Source: Portulaca oleracea
Lineage: Eukaryota; Streptophyta; Magnoliopsida; Caryophyllales; Portulacaceae
Direction: 5' to 3'
NCBI GenBank assembly: GCA_029582165.1
Contig: CM055887.1
Location: 15,609,190 to 15,673,189 of the forward strand
DNA length: 64,000 nucleotides
In this document: positions 1 through 12,691 of the stretch, in pieces
How positions within the stretch are numbered: position 1 is the stretch's first letter
How the letters are laid out: each line of letters begins with the position of its first letter
Notes under the pieces: generated by a model
Told to the model about the DNA's origin: nothing
Databases searched by the model: none
What the model saw: the letters and a program-made list of their open reading frames with translations, nothing else
Position numbers and translations under genes: made by a program

Positions 1-1252
1 TGCTATGTTGTTGTAGTACTCGATACAAAGCAGAGACATTTGAATAATGATTAACGAGAATGCCAAAATAAGTTTAGGCCATTCTAAAGATATGACCTTG
101 ACATTGACCTATGTAGGATTCATATCTTAATTAATCATGATGTCATAAAGTGTATGTTTTAAACTCGACTATGGTGTTTCATTCATGTAGCCCAATTTTG
201 GGATAAACTCTCAATTCATATAGTGCGCGCGTTTATATGATCTAAGGGTTACAAGATTGTCTCACTTAGGATATTAAGAATATATTATTCTTTTTTCCTG
301 ATTGTGTGGGCACATTAAGTGTCACCAGGCTTAATTATCTTGTCACACGAATAGTTTTCCTAACGCTTAGGTAACGGGTAGGATGAGACTGAATCATGTT
401 GACACTAGGTGTATAACATGAATTCAAATTCATACTCAACGTACACTACGTGTGTAACATAAATCGGTATTCATACTTTGAGTATAGAATAAATGATAGT
501 CGCCTTAATAAGTTTAAGATGAGATTCTTTGCGAATCGATCATGAAATGTTATAGTTTTCATGTTAAAGCCTTAAAGCCGAATTTGAGTGGGTGATTTGC
601 ACTTAGTATATAAATCTAGTGGCTCGAGTTAGTTCTTTGAGTAAGAGTTAGACTTATAAATTTGCATGGTCTAAGAGAGTGACATGCTCACCTTAGTGGG
701 AGCCATACCATGGCACATATTTCATACATGTGCGCTTTGTCGACCTATAGGGAGTGTCAAATGAATCCCTTTATTTATCATTGTGTGAACCCTATGACTA
801 TGTTGTCAATTTGTACGATACCCTTTGACCTACGAACTATGATGTTGAAACTAGTTCGGTGTTGCTACTTTAGTGTGAACTCCAAGAGCTATGAGATTAT
901 ACGGCTCAATGGAACACACTAGGAAAGCAGTGTTACGAAGTTGAAATGTCATGAGTGTCTAAGGAAGAATTGATCCATCTTCACCATGTCAGCCCGGGCG
1001 ATTATATTGGAAGTATAATCATATGACATATCAAGTATAAAGGGACATAATATGCCATGTGGTGAAGTGAGGATGATTCAGGGGGTCGTTGCTTCGTTTT
1101 GTTTTTTGAAAGTGTTACGTTAGTTAGATGGTGACTTAATATAACACTACTTGTTATCATTTGGTCGCGCGCCTCATTCCCGGTATGAAGTGTAAAAAGA
1201 TGTCTTAATGAGATAGGTGTTATGATTGAGGCTTATGTGGCTAAGTGAGAGT
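1..1252. other. Non-coding, probably retroelement-derived left edge
   Basis: No convincing gene is visible. The longest open frame (710-922) is 70 codons and has no recognisable domain. A PPT-like word (gtgggag) occurs near 698. The segment lies upstream of a copia-like LTR relic and of Athila internal sequence, so it is probably decayed retroelement DNA. I cannot assign it to a family. Confidence 0.4.
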
Positions 1253-1562
1253 ATTGTTTTTATTGAGACAAGTAACAGCCACATAATCAATGGGATTAAT
1301 TCCTCATTGATGTGGCTGTTACAACAGTCATAAAATCCTTATTAATCACTCCTCCTATTAAGTACGTTTAGTATTACTTAAAGGGGTAATTAGAGGTTAC
1401 TTGTGTAGACAATAATATATATACAATTGACTCTCTAAAACACTCTCTCTGTTCTCTTAATATGGTCTACCATCACAACACTCGGGTTTGCGGAGCGACA
1501 ATATTCCGGCGACTCTAATAGGCACCGGAGATTGATCCTGACTCAATTAGGTATAACTAACA
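1253..1562 (+). mobile_element. Possible copia-type LTR relic
   Basis: The segment follows a PPT-like stretch (gtgagagtat), begins TG and ends CA (ctaaca). It has the short-LTR style of Ty1/copia: a CT-rich tract near 1440 and an end reading tgatcctgactcaatt. It contains a perfect hairpin: the arm aacagccacat (about 1267) pairs with atgtggctgtt (about 1300-1310). No target duplication or partner LTR was found, so this is a tentative call. Confidence 0.3.
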
Positions 1563-1586
1563 GTGAGTCGGTCCTATTTCCGCAAC

Positions 1587-1591
1587 TAAGG
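1587..1591. repeat. Left target-site duplication of solo LTR R0 (taagg)
   Basis: taagg directly precedes TGTAACGACCC and is repeated exactly at 9288-9292 directly after GTGTTACA. Five bp is the normal duplication length for Ty3/gypsy integration. Confidence 0.85.
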
Positions 1592-3792
1592 TGTAACGAC
1601 CCGAAGAAAATCACCCCTTAATAAGTACTTATTAGTTTAACTAATCAAGGTTAACGATAAACCAAGGATAATTAAAGCGCGTGTTCCAAAATTTTGTTTT
1701 CCTAACCAAGTGTGTGTTCTACAGGACTTGAATAGTGCAACGATCATCCATGAATCAGTTCTAAATTTCTTTTCTTGATGAATCCCTTCCAATAATTTTT
1801 ATGGTGATCAAGATCATTTACAAATTCTTTTTCTGCGACCGATATATCGGGTCCTCCTTTTATTCAAGTCAACTTAGGGTTATAATTATGAGAAATTTCA
1901 TGGAGGTGTATGGATATATTTATTTGGGTTTCGTAGGTTACCAATAATATTTATACGGTATAATCATTTAAGTAATTTGGGAATTAGGGAGATATAAGTA
2001 TAAGAGGGAAGAATTAAAGTTGATGTTTTCGGCCTTATATGGGCCGGCCATTTAAGGGAGAAAGAGATGGGAAGGCTCTTTTATTTTCTTTTGGGCCTAA
2101 ACATGTATATATATGTAAGTGTGTAAGATGATAGTAGTATTAGGGGGGAGTTATCAATTTGATGATAATCACTCAAGCTCCCTCATACACTCTTGCTCTC
2201 ATCTTCTCACCACATCCAACACCACCAACCTTGCCCCCTTACTGCCGCCTCCATTGCCGAGCCCCGGCCAGCCACCGCCGGCAAGTCCTCCGGCCACTTT
2301 CCGGCCACCAAGCACCACCTTCATCAGCCTCCTCCATTCTTTCTCCTCTTGCAAGTGTAATGTCATCATTCTTCTCTCTCTTTTTAATAAAAACTCATAG
2401 ATAAAATCTGAGTTTTTGTATATTTCTCATGTTATTTCATAGGTAAACCAAGTATTCTTAAGTTCATCAAATGAGGAGTGAAAGAATCCTAGCACCAAAG
2501 AGTGAATCTTAGGTAAGTTGGTGATAACCTTGTGTTTTTATGATTAAGTGAGTATGGATGGTGATGGATTGTGGCATGCATGTGATTTAGGATGTTTAAT
2601 CCTTTATGAAAGAGTGAGTTTATGGCTTAAATACAAGTGCATGTGTTTAAAATGAGATTATGTTAGCAAAAAGATGATCTTTGTGACTTTTAATGTTGAA
2701 ATTGTCAAGTATAATGTCTAGGAGCATGATATGTATTAAATTGGGTTTTGCATGTGTAAGATGTGACCAAGGATGAAGGTTTTCTTCATGTTATTAATTC
2801 TAGAAATTTGTATTGGTGATGGAAGGATAGGATTGTATAAGTGTTTAAGATAAATCATGAGATTAATCATGCATACAAGTGGTTTTATTGAGTGTTTTGC
2901 AATCTAGTTGGTTAATGGATTTCCAAAAAATGAATGATGTGATTCTGAGTTATTTTATGGCATGAATAGGTAAATAAAAGTGTTAGCCGACACCCGATTT
3001 TTACGGTTCGTCGTTTCGATAAGTATTTTAGAATTTATGGCCAAAATCGTAAACCCGCGCAAGTCTGAGATTTTTTATGATGGCAGAATAAAGATGGGTA
3101 TTTTTCGACTAGTTAGAGGTTACTATGGCCTAAGGTCTGAACGTAAAAGTTTTAGGGGACGCTATAAGATTTTCAGAATGGTATGGTAGGCGTCCATAGG
3201 ACGTCGGGTGAGAGAGTTATAAGCTTTTGTTGGAAGGATAAAATTCTGAGTTTTCCAGAAATAACACTAGTGTGACTGCCCTTATTCTGGGCTAAAATTT
3301 GACCTCTTCCCAAACTTAAATCAATTGATGATGAAAATAAAAGTTGGATTTTAACTCTCGAGCTTTCCGTGGACAGCTTATAGGCCCAAAACCGATTAAT
3401 ATAACCCAAGATATCGCTTTCCGAAAAATGCTAGTCGACACTTGCAAGTTCTGGGCAGATTAGGTGTTTAAGTGTTTTGACCCTTTTAATCATGTTTTTG
3501 GTCCTTGGGATTAACTACAAAGTTGTAAGGCGTATTTTAAGTTTTCCGGAAAATCCTCTTATGCGACGATATGATGTCTATGGTGAAAGTTGTGATCCTT
3601 TCATTGTACGTAGGGAATTAAGTCTACAATTCGAGCCGGTTATTCTATTAAAGATATCTTTTCCCTCTCTTAGCTAAATAAAGGTCTAATTCTAAATTCC
3701 TCCTCTTTTCTAAGTTCCTCCAAGTGGTCGTTGCTCTTCCGCTGTTCAAGTCTCTGCTCGTCCTGTTCGTGTTCTTAGGTCTTCAGGTACGT

Positions 3793-6700
3793 ATATCGCC
3801 TGATGTTTATGCATAACTGCATGATTTATTCTTTTTATGCCAAGTTTTATATGATTATTTTATCGTTCATGCTTACATGAAATTTATAAGTTGTGTTCAA
3901 AGTTTACGCAAGTTTTATGAATTTTAAATATCACGGTTAAATTAGCAAGTTATTTGATGATTTACTTTAAGGTCCTATACTACGCATCTCTTATGCTAAA
4001 ACAACTTACGTTAAGTCGGTACTTTTATACTATGGGTAATTCATGAATTATGTTCCATTATAAGAGTGACTTACATCCAAGAGATTTTAGGGGTATTTTT
4101 CAAAGTCAAGAATAAGATTGGCCAAGGGTCTAATGGAATCAAATTTTTTTTATGGTTTAAGTTCCAAGTTTCTAAAATTTTAATGAAGGCCCCGCCCTTG
4201 TATAATTGTAACGCCCCGTAATTTCAGATCTAAACTTAACGGTCAAAATCAAACGTTGACTAACATTAATAGTGAAAGTCTCATTTTTTTTCTTTTTATT
4301 AACTTGGGCGTTACTGCCGTACCTCCGAAGAGATACAAGGCAAGAAAGGGAAACTAACAACAAGCAATAACTATCTACTTTAATATAACAACGAAAAGAA
4401 CTTCGAATTCAAGAACAACATAAACTTAACATTTACTAAACTTCAAGTCTAAACATAAACCAAACTTTATTCTCAAACTTCTAACTCCAACGTCCTCACT
4501 CTAGTGCCCTTCCCCTTCACATAATTGATCTTCACCTGAAAACAAAACATTCACAACATGAGGGGGAAAACCTCAATAATGTCTACCCCTAACTGTCAAA
4601 ACAGTTCAAAGTTCATTTCAAACAATTTTAGGGGAGGGGAACAAGTCAAACCTTTTTACAACTCATTTGAAACACAACCCAAAATAACCAGAGTTCAGAA
4701 ATAACAAAACTTATAAACCAACAGTATCAACTTTCAACTCAGAAAAACAAACCGTTCCAGAAAACCTCAACTGACACTTTCAAACTCGTAATCGTGCATC
4801 GAAATCGTAAATCGTAAACCGAAATCGTAAACAGAGTAATCATTTCCTCGTAAAATGATCAATTTTATTATGCGCGGTGGATTTGCCTATCCCGAATATC
4901 GTAACTCGAATCGTAGCAGGATCTCGGATCCTCGTAATCGTAATGGATGTGTGCACAATCTCAGAAATAATATCGGGACTCCCCGATCTCTTGATAACTC
5001 CCCTGCAGGAACAGATCCTGGTCTAAGGGTCGTTACCCGCAACCCGCTTATGGTTTCACTTTGATTATTAGTATCTTATGAATTATCAGACGTCAGGAGT
5101 TCAAACAAAACCCAACCCAGTTTACAAAACCGTCAGAATAAAACTCGGAGTTTAAAAGACTGCCACGTTTTACACAACTCAGAAAAACAACTCATAGACA
5201 TCTAAATCAGACAGTCTAACTTTACAGAAAGTCCCCGCGCGGGATGCAAGCTTCACAAACAGATTAAAATCACAAAACAGATAAAAGGGCATCCCAAAGG
5301 GGATTAGGACATAGACATTACCTGAACAACTTCTCTTTTCTGCAATCACTTACACACAGGAGCTACTACTTCGTCGTCACGCTCGGACCTAGGATTCGAA
5401 TATAAACTACTAAAATTAAAACTCGACTTCTACGAAAGTTAGTTACGCACGAATCCTACCATACCCCAACCTTAGCCTTCAATTAGCCATGTATTCAGCA
5501 TTTCAGCATAACTATTGCGAAAACACTAACATCACAACACACATTTTCTAAAGGTAATATAATAAAATCGAAACGACACATTTAAAACCATACTCGATAT
5601 TAATACTTTAGTAATACTATTAACGTAGGGTTTTGAACATAATACTCATATTACCACATAACATGATGACTTTATAACAACTTTAATACCAAAGTATATG
5701 AAACTTTAACACTAAGACATATGAAACTTTGATACTAATAATGTGAAACTTTTAATACTAATAATATGAAACTTTGAAATAATATGGAACCCTAATAATA
5801 TTATGGAGACTTAATAATAATACAATAGCTTTAAAAAAATACTACGAAACTTAATAAAATCATGAAACTTACTAATATGACTCTTTAAAAAAATAAGGAA
5901 ACCTATTATTAATAATATGAAACCTAAAATAAAAATTGTGAACACTTAATAAAGATAAGAAACTTAATACCAATATTATGAAATACTTAAAATTAATAAT
6001 ATGAAACATAGTAATAATATGAAACCTTAGTAATAATATGATTATACTAATCCTAATATAGTTATACCCATAATAATTTGTAGAGAGAGAAAAAGAGAGA
6101 GGAAGCACAAACAATGGGTCCAAGCTAGAAGAGGTGGGTCCGGGGTGGTGGATGCTCGGTCGTCTGCTGGCGTCGGGGTCGTCGGCGCTTGATCTCCGGT
6201 GGTCGGAGGTGGCGGCAGCAAGTGGTGGCAGTGGTTCGGTGCACTAGGGCACAAGAAGAAGAGAGAACAAGAGGGAGGGCTCGGGGTTACCCGAGTGGCG
6301 GTTCAGCGGTGCGGTGCCCGGAGCTGCGTCGGTGGTCGTAGTGCCGTGAGGGCGGTGGCCAGAGCTGGGGCGTCGGTGGTGGTTGGTGATGGTGCGCGAC
6401 GTCGTCGGGGTTCGGTGGGGGTCGAGTTAGGTAGCAACCATAGAAAAGAAGAGGGTTTGGGTGGGGTTTCTGGTGGTGGTTTCTCCACGGCGGCAGCAGC
6501 GGTGAGGTGGGGTGGCGATCGGAAAGGAGAGGGGAGGGGGTGGCAGGTGGTTAAAGGAGGTGTGTGGGTGGTGGTGATGGTTGTCGTGTGAGTAGCAGCA
6601 GTAGTAGTAGTTATAGAAGAAGGAGGGGAGAGGAGAGAGAAAAGAATAGAGAGAGAGAGAGAGACACGGGAGAGAGAATAGAAAAGGAATGGGGAAAACA

Positions 6701-7775
6701 CGTGTGGGGTTGTGATTGGGCAAGGGAGGGTTTGCATGGGTAGTGGGGGGAAGGGCTGCAATATTCGGTTACCTATAACAAAATCTGATAAAATTTGTGG
6801 GTGATGTCACCCCTGGTGATGTCATAATCCCACCCAAAAATTAAAAGGAAAATATGCTTACAACCCAACATGCTTAACCATAAATTTTCTCAGCAAAAAC
6901 CCTAATAAACAGATAAAATAAATCGCACAACTGATAAAAGATTTTACACCCGAAGTCCCAAAAATTTTTAACTGATATTTTTAAGACTCTTAAAATTCCA
7001 ACGAACTCACTCGCGGCCCTAAAAGCTCCGTGTGAAAACAAATAAAAAAATAACGGAATAAAACGCTCGTTAGGAAATTTAACGGTAACACAATAGCATT
7101 TTTCGGGGTTTTACAATAATCATGTCGTAGAGCACCCCATGCTTAATCGTGCCTTGCGCACACCAGGGAAAAATAGGAATATGGTGCCTGAAGTGCACCC
7201 CAGGTATAGCATGTATGTGCCTTAGTGCACCCAAAGGAGTATAATTAGTGCCTTAGATGCATGCCATGGAAATCTGGCCAGTAGGATATTTATCCACCAT
7301 CCGGATCTCCCGATCGGTCCGGGTATGCGCATACGGAGGCTTAGCCAATGATCACAAGTAGGGGCGCTTCAGGATAATAATAGGATAACCAAGTTTAAGT
7401 TTCTTAAGTTACTCAAGTCTTTTGAACCAAAGTAAAGCATCATGACTTACATGTCAAAATTTTTATAAGTCTTGGTTTCAAATTTTAGTTACGGCTTTGT
7501 GTGTTACATGTAAGTCATGTATAAATTAAGTTCTTTTGAAACTATGTTATATTACTTTTAGTGATATATTATTTCTATGGTTATGGTTATGTATGTTACT
7601 TTTACAAGGAAGAACTCAAAATATTTTCGTTTATGTTTTGATTTAAGTACAGGTTAAGTTATATTTTCCCATGTACAGGTTAGGTATGGTCAAGCTATGC
7701 AAGTTATGCTACTTTTATTGTTAAACTGTTATTACTTCGTTTTTAACGATTTTGGAACCGCGCTAAATAACTAAA
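3793..7775 (+). repeat. Tandem duplication inside R0, copy A (filled)
   Basis: The copy starts atatcgcctgatg and ends ctaaataactaaa. It is repeated at 7776-8853 with only scattered substitutions and small indels. Copy A is interrupted by the 2.9-kb solo LTR at 4207-7115. Without that insert and its duplicated ATAAT the unit is about 1.07 kb, matching copy B. Confidence 0.85.
4207..7115 (-). mobile_element. Solo LTR of the R1 family
   Basis: It begins TGTAACGCCCCG and ends GGGTTTTACA, flanked by the exact duplication ataat (4202-4206 and 7116-7120). Its body matches the LTRs of element R1 (35639 onward and 53965-57266) over blocks such as ttaacttgggcgttactgcc, the gaaact/taatac-rich AT section and the terminal aaacgctcgtt block, but it is more diverged. 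By analogy with R1 its transcriptional sense is minus. GC-rich, purine-biased frames at 6199-6761 are simple-sequence LTR content rather than genes. Confidence 0.85.
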
Positions 7776-8853
7776 ATATCGCCTGATGTTTATGCATAAC
7801 TGCACGATTTATTCTTTTTATGCCAAGTTTTATATGATTATTTTATCGTTCATGCTTACATGAAATTTCTTATAAGTTGTGTTCAAAGTTTACGCAAGTT
7901 TTATGAATTTTAAATATCACGGTTAAATTAGCAAGTTATTTTACGATTTACTTTAAGGTCCTATACTACGCATCTCTTATGCTAAAACAACTTACGTTGA
8001 GTCGGTACTTTTATATTATGGGTAATTCATGAATTATGTTCCGTTATAAGAGTGACTTACATCCAAGAGATTTTAGGGGTATTTTTCAAAGTCAAGAATA
8101 AGATTGGCCAAGGATCTAATGGATCAAATTTTTTTTTATAGTTTAAGTTCCAAGTTTCTAAAATTTTAATGAAGGCCCCGCCTATGTATAATCATGTCGT
8201 AGAGCACCCCATGCTTAGTCGTACCTTGCGCACACCAAGGAAAAATAGGAATATGGTGCCTAAAGTGCACCCCAGGTATAGCATGTATGTGCCTTAGTGC
8301 ACCCAAAGGAGTATAGTTAGTGCCTTAGATGCACGCCATGGAAATCTGGCCAGTAGGATATTTATCCACCATCCGGATCTCCCGATCGGTCCGGGTATGC
8401 GCATACGGAGGCTTAGCCAATGATCGCAAGTAGGGGTCCTTCAGGATAATAATAGGATAACCAAGTTTAAGTTACTCAAGTCTTTTGAACCAAAGTAAAG
8501 CATCATGACTTACATGTCAAAATTTTTATAAGTCTTGGTTTATAAGGGTTAAGGTCAAATTTTGGTTACAGCTTTGTGTGTTAGATGTAAGTCATGTATA
8601 AATTAAGTTCTTTTGAAACTATGTTATATTACTTTTAGTGATATATTATTTCTAAGGTTATGGTTATGTATGTTACTTTTACAAGGAAGAACTCAAAATT
8701 TTTTCATTTAAGTTGTGATTTAAGTACATGTTAAGTTATATTTTCCCATGTACAGGTTAGGTATGGTCAAGTTATGCAAGTTATACCACTTTTATTGTTA
8801 AACTGTTATTACTTCGTTTTTAACGATTTTGGAACCGCGCTAAATAACTAAAA
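7776..8853 (+). repeat. Tandem duplication inside R0, copy B (empty site)
   Basis: This is a near-identical copy of the preceding unit, joined head to tail at ctaaaa/tatcgcc. Around 8186-8206 it reads gtataatcatgtcg without interruption, which is exactly the pre-insertion site of the solo LTR found in copy A. Confidence 0.85.
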
Positions 8854-9292
8854 TAAATTACGAAGAAGTTTCTTACATGTTAGGAGTATACGTACTGAGT
8901 TTAACTCACATTTCGAAGTTTTATGTTTTCGTTTTAGAAATCTCTGCAAAGGAGAATGGAAAAGCCCCGGGAGGATGAAACCCTAGAGCACCTTAAGGAA
9001 TCTGAAGGTGGTTAGAGGTTCTTCATGAAGGATTTAAAAGAAATTGTGATTTAATGGCTTGTATAATTTCTTGTGGGTTGTTTTATGTTGTTTTGAGGTG
9101 GCTAAGTTAAGTTATGCTGATGCATGATTGAAGTTGGTTTATGGTTGACTGTTTTTGTTGGGTTTAGTCTTAGCCTTGTCCACCTCCATGGACGATGGTA
9201 ATTCTCTCAGGTGCTTATCCGCTGCTAATCATTGGGTTAGGTGAGTCATTAGTTTAATTTAGTGGTTAGTAACCTGGGGGTGTTACATAAGG

Positions 9293-9480
9293 TTAGCCCT
9301 TTAATTAATTAACAGTGTTAAATATGGTTCGTTAGTGCTTTAGAGTAATTTAGAATCTTTATTCATTTATTTAGGTTTAGTATAGTTTACTTTATTAAGC
9401 TTGACTTAGTTAGCTAATTTAGTTTTAGTGTAATATTTTGTAAATTACTAACTTTTTAGTTTGTATAACTTGTATACAAG
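9293..9480 (+). other. Athila spacer upstream of the env-position ORF
   Basis: AT-rich sequence between the R0 insertion and the first codon of the Athila-type ORF. No coding or RNA feature is seen. Confidence 0.5.
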
Positions 9481-10697
9481 ATGGTAAGGACATCTGGAGC
9501 TCAAGATCGAAATGTCTCTAGAAAAAGGAAAGGAGGAGACACATCACCTGGAAAGCAACCACAAACTTATGGTTCTGGACAATTGAGAGGTAACAACACT
9601 TTTCAATTTCGCAACCCTGATGAAATAGCACGCTACCATGTTCTTAGTCAAAGAAACATTATACCCACTCGTTATATAGATGAACCCTTTATGGAATCAA
9701 CCGGTATGTCACATGACATTACTTGGTTGCAAGAAAACGGTGGGATTCTTAACTTTGCCATGATGAGGGAGCACACATATCGTTCCTTAAGACTTGAATT
9801 TTTGAGCTCCCTCCATGTAGGTTACGATTCATGGTAGAATTCAATTTCGGTTGCTAGGAAATGAGCATATTTTCACGTTAGTTGAGTTTGCTAGAGTCTA
9901 TTCTCTCCCCGAAATCTCTAATCCTGAGCGGAGACAATTCCTCTTGCAACTCCGTTTTGGGATCTCGTTGCATAGTGGAGATTCCTTACCACTAGGGAAG
10001 ATTATGACCCAAGTAACTATAAATGTACATTTGTCCGCATCCCGGTTTTCCGGTACGCACAACGAATTTTGGTGTATGGCATGTTTGGAAGGGAACAGTA
10101 TGAACGTCATGGAGTTGCATGATCAACGTTGCTTTACTTGCTTCCCATTTCGCTCGTGTTGCTTCTCGTTCCTCTAGAAACATAGTTGTTGGTTGTTTGA
10201 TCACTGTAATGGCTAGACATTTAGGGTGGGATCCTGCGGGTCATGATGATGGCTTAGTGCGAGGGTCCGAGAGGTTAGATGCCAAGACCATAGAGGGTAT
10301 GCAAATGTGTAAGTGTCGGCCGGATGGGATCTATTGGGTCTACCCGAACCATCTTGAGGTACTTTTGCCTCATGATTTTCTAAGTATTGACCATGTGCCC
10401 AACAGCCTTTTCCTACCTACAAATGAGGATGCCCATCCTGCTCCTCCACCGGCCCCTGCGGGTGGCAATGGTGATGATGATGAAGCTTATGCCAATGAGT
10501 CTACCTTTGACTCGAGGTTTGACTCCCTTATGGTTGCCCATACCTCTTTGTGTTCTTATTGTGAATCTGAGTTTGCCTATCTCCAGTCTTCCCATACTAG
10601 GTTAGAGGAAAACCAAGCCCAGATTCTTGATTTATTACGTGACACGCAAAATTGGCACCCTCTTCAACCCTACCCTCCTCCTCCTCCACCTCAGTGA
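9481..10697 (+). pseudogene. Athila ORF-1-type (env-position) protein, frameshifted
   Basis: Three overlapping frames (9481-9837, 9851-10177, 10119-10697) read as one broken protein of about 400 codons. The start MVRTSG with a basic Arg/Lys stretch, the IIPTRY(I/F)DE motif, the W-L-x-x-N-G-G block and the EFLSSL block are hallmarks of the plant ATHILA ORF-1 family. The C-terminus is acidic, then Pro-rich. A stop after LHVGYDSW and at least one further frameshift near 10119-10177 inactivate it. It lies 3' of where pol would be and 5' of the Athila LTR, the position of the env-like gene. Its biochemical function is unknown. It is a relic, not a host gene. Confidence 0.75.
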
Positions 10698-12691
10698 CCT
10701 ATATGTTGCCCCTTTTGTGCTAGTTAATTCATGTTTTATGCATTGAGGACAATGCTTTGTCCAAGCATTGGGGGGGGGGGGTAACTTGAAAAAATTGAGT
10801 CTTCATCTTATGTGTATATGATTTTCTTTAGTTTTTCTTCTTTGTTCTTTTGAGTTAGTTTTTTTTATTTTCATTTTCATTCCTTTAGTTTTCTTTTCTA
10901 CTTGGCTTATCTTTTGATTTTCTTTAATTTTCTTTTCTAGTTTTTATTTTTCATTTTGTAAATCTTTTGCGTCCACTTAGTATTGCATTAGTTAGTTGCA
11001 TTTTAGATTTTATTTCTTTCTTTTTCTTAGTTTTTAGTTTCTTCTTTTCTAGTTTTTCATTCGACTTTTGTTTTAAGTTTAAAAAAACCAAAAAAATCAG
11101 AAAATTAAAAAAATTAAAAAAATTGAAAAAGAAGAAGAAGAAAAAAATTAGGATAGTATAGGTTTAGTGAATAAAATTCTCAGGTCATGAATTAAAGCGA
11201 GGTAAGTTTTCTTTTGATTTGATTTAGTCTTGTATAGCCCTTTTGTGAATTAAAGTTTTGAAAAGAGTTGTGAAAACTTAGAAAGTTTAGAATTATACTT
11301 TGATAGTGATTATTAATTGCCTTTTCTCTGATCTTTTGGAATGAGTTTAGCACATATGCATCCATTTGAGCTAGGTTGATTTGAGAGCTTTAAACCCGTG
11401 AGACCACATAAGCCTAAATGACAAATCATTTTTATTAGTCTCATTTTCCATGTGTGACTCATCCTTAGTTTGCATTCTCTAGAACTTGCGAAGTATCTCT
11501 TTGAAACTACATTTTTGCTTGTGCATTGGTAATATGATAGAGACATTCTTGTATATATGTAAGCTACATAACCAAAAAGCCACCATTTTTACATGTGAAT
11601 ATCCGCCTTTTAATCCCTCTTTTAGCTTTCAATAACTCTTTCTTTTGAATTACCTATATCTTAAGTCATGGCCAAATATTTAAGTTCCTACCTTTAAGCC
11701 TAAGCTTGGAGTATTAGAGAGTGAAAAGTTGGGTTGATTGTGGTGTATTTGTGGTTTGGTTTTGTTGGGGATGTTGTGAAAGTTGAATATCATGAGCTTT
11801 CTCCCCGTTGTAGCTAGATATGGGTTGAGTTGAAATTTTGGCCTTATTAATGTATATATATCTTTGATTTTGAGTTGTAATTGAAAAAACAAACAAAAAG
11901 AAAAAAAAACGAAAAAAAAAATGAAAGAAAAAAAATCAAAAAAATGAAGAAAAAATAAACTAAAAATAAACTAAAAATATTTCTACTTGACAATGGGATG
12001 AATTGTAGTGAATATAAGGTGTAAGAGTTTTTATTTGAGTAATTTGCTGAGGTTTATGCTCCAAGTCTTGGCTTTTAGCTCCACTTGCCCAAATATATTT
12101 CCACTCCTTACCCTTAACCTTAGCCCCATTACAACCCATTTGAAAATCCTCTTGATTATCATTTGTACATTGCATTTTAGCGGTAGAGAATTGATATTAT
12201 TTGCAAGCTTATGGTAGAATGTTGCTTTGTGATTGAGTATTTAGTATTGAGTGCACCTTTATTGTATTATTCATTTCAAACACATGAGAGGAGTGTTTCC
12301 ACATTCCCAAAAGTGAGGTTGCTCTCAATTTACCTAGTTTCACCCATAATTGTGTGCTTGCTTGTTTCATTAAAGATTAGGAGGGTGATTAGTTTGATCT
12401 TGATAGGTATAGTTTTTGTAATTCTTTCTATGGTTTCATCTTCTCTTGTATATTGACTTTCTTTCATGCTTGGGCTATGCTTGATTAAATTCGATTAATC
12501 GAATGTCTTGTCGATGCTTTCCTAAGGAGATTTGTAAATGAATTTTTCATTTTTCGTTTGAAACTTTTCTCTTTTGATTTGAGTCATTTTGTCCCATTTA
12601 TTTTCTATTTTCGTTCTTTTCTTTATTTTTCTACTTTATTCGTGAGTTTAGCCTTGCTTAGGGACAAGCAAGGTGTAAGCATGGGGGGATT
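10698..12691 (+). other. Athila 3' non-coding spacer with two polypurine tracts
   Basis: The spacer starts with the Athila-typical block tgaggacaatgc followed by a G-run (about 10770-10782), a central PPT-like signal. It contains T-rich and A-rich low-complexity stretches (10800-11160, 11880-11975) and ends in the polypurine tract atgggggga (12681-12689) directly before the LTR. Short ORFs here are low-complexity and unlikely to be real. Confidence 0.6.

Larger units (their letters stand above)
1592..9287 (+). mobile_element. Giant solo LTR (R0), chromovirus type, with nested insertion
   Basis: It begins TGTAACGACCC and ends GGGTGTTACA. It is bracketed by an exact 5-bp target duplication, taagg (1587-1591 and 9288-9292), and no gag or pol lies inside. 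A single LTR between target duplications is the product of LTR-LTR recombination. Removing the nested solo LTR at 4207-7115 leaves about 4.8 kb, very long for an LTR; about 1.08 kb of that is an internal tandem duplication. Shared words with the LTR of R2 (tacgtactgag, CCGGCCA-rich stretch near 2260-2320) suggest a Tekay/Del relative in plus orientation. It interrupts Athila internal sequence. Short ORFs inside (for example 2119-2400) are low-complexity Pro/Ser frames, not genes. Confidence 0.8.

Noticed and set aside
2119..2404. Two overlapping Pro/Ser-rich frames
   Set aside because: Located in the solo LTR R0; the CCGGCCA-rich content resembles the R2 LTR and is not a conserved protein.
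6199..6761. Open frames of 98-152 codons on both strands (Gly/Val/Arg-rich or Pro/Thr-rich)
   Set aside because: They lie in a GC-rich, GT-biased part of a solo LTR; composition is simple-sequence and similar content recurs in the other R1 LTRs.
9481..10697. A host gene starting MVRTSG
   Set aside because: The IIPTRY motif, position before an Athila LTR and frameshifts identify it as the Athila ORF-1 family.
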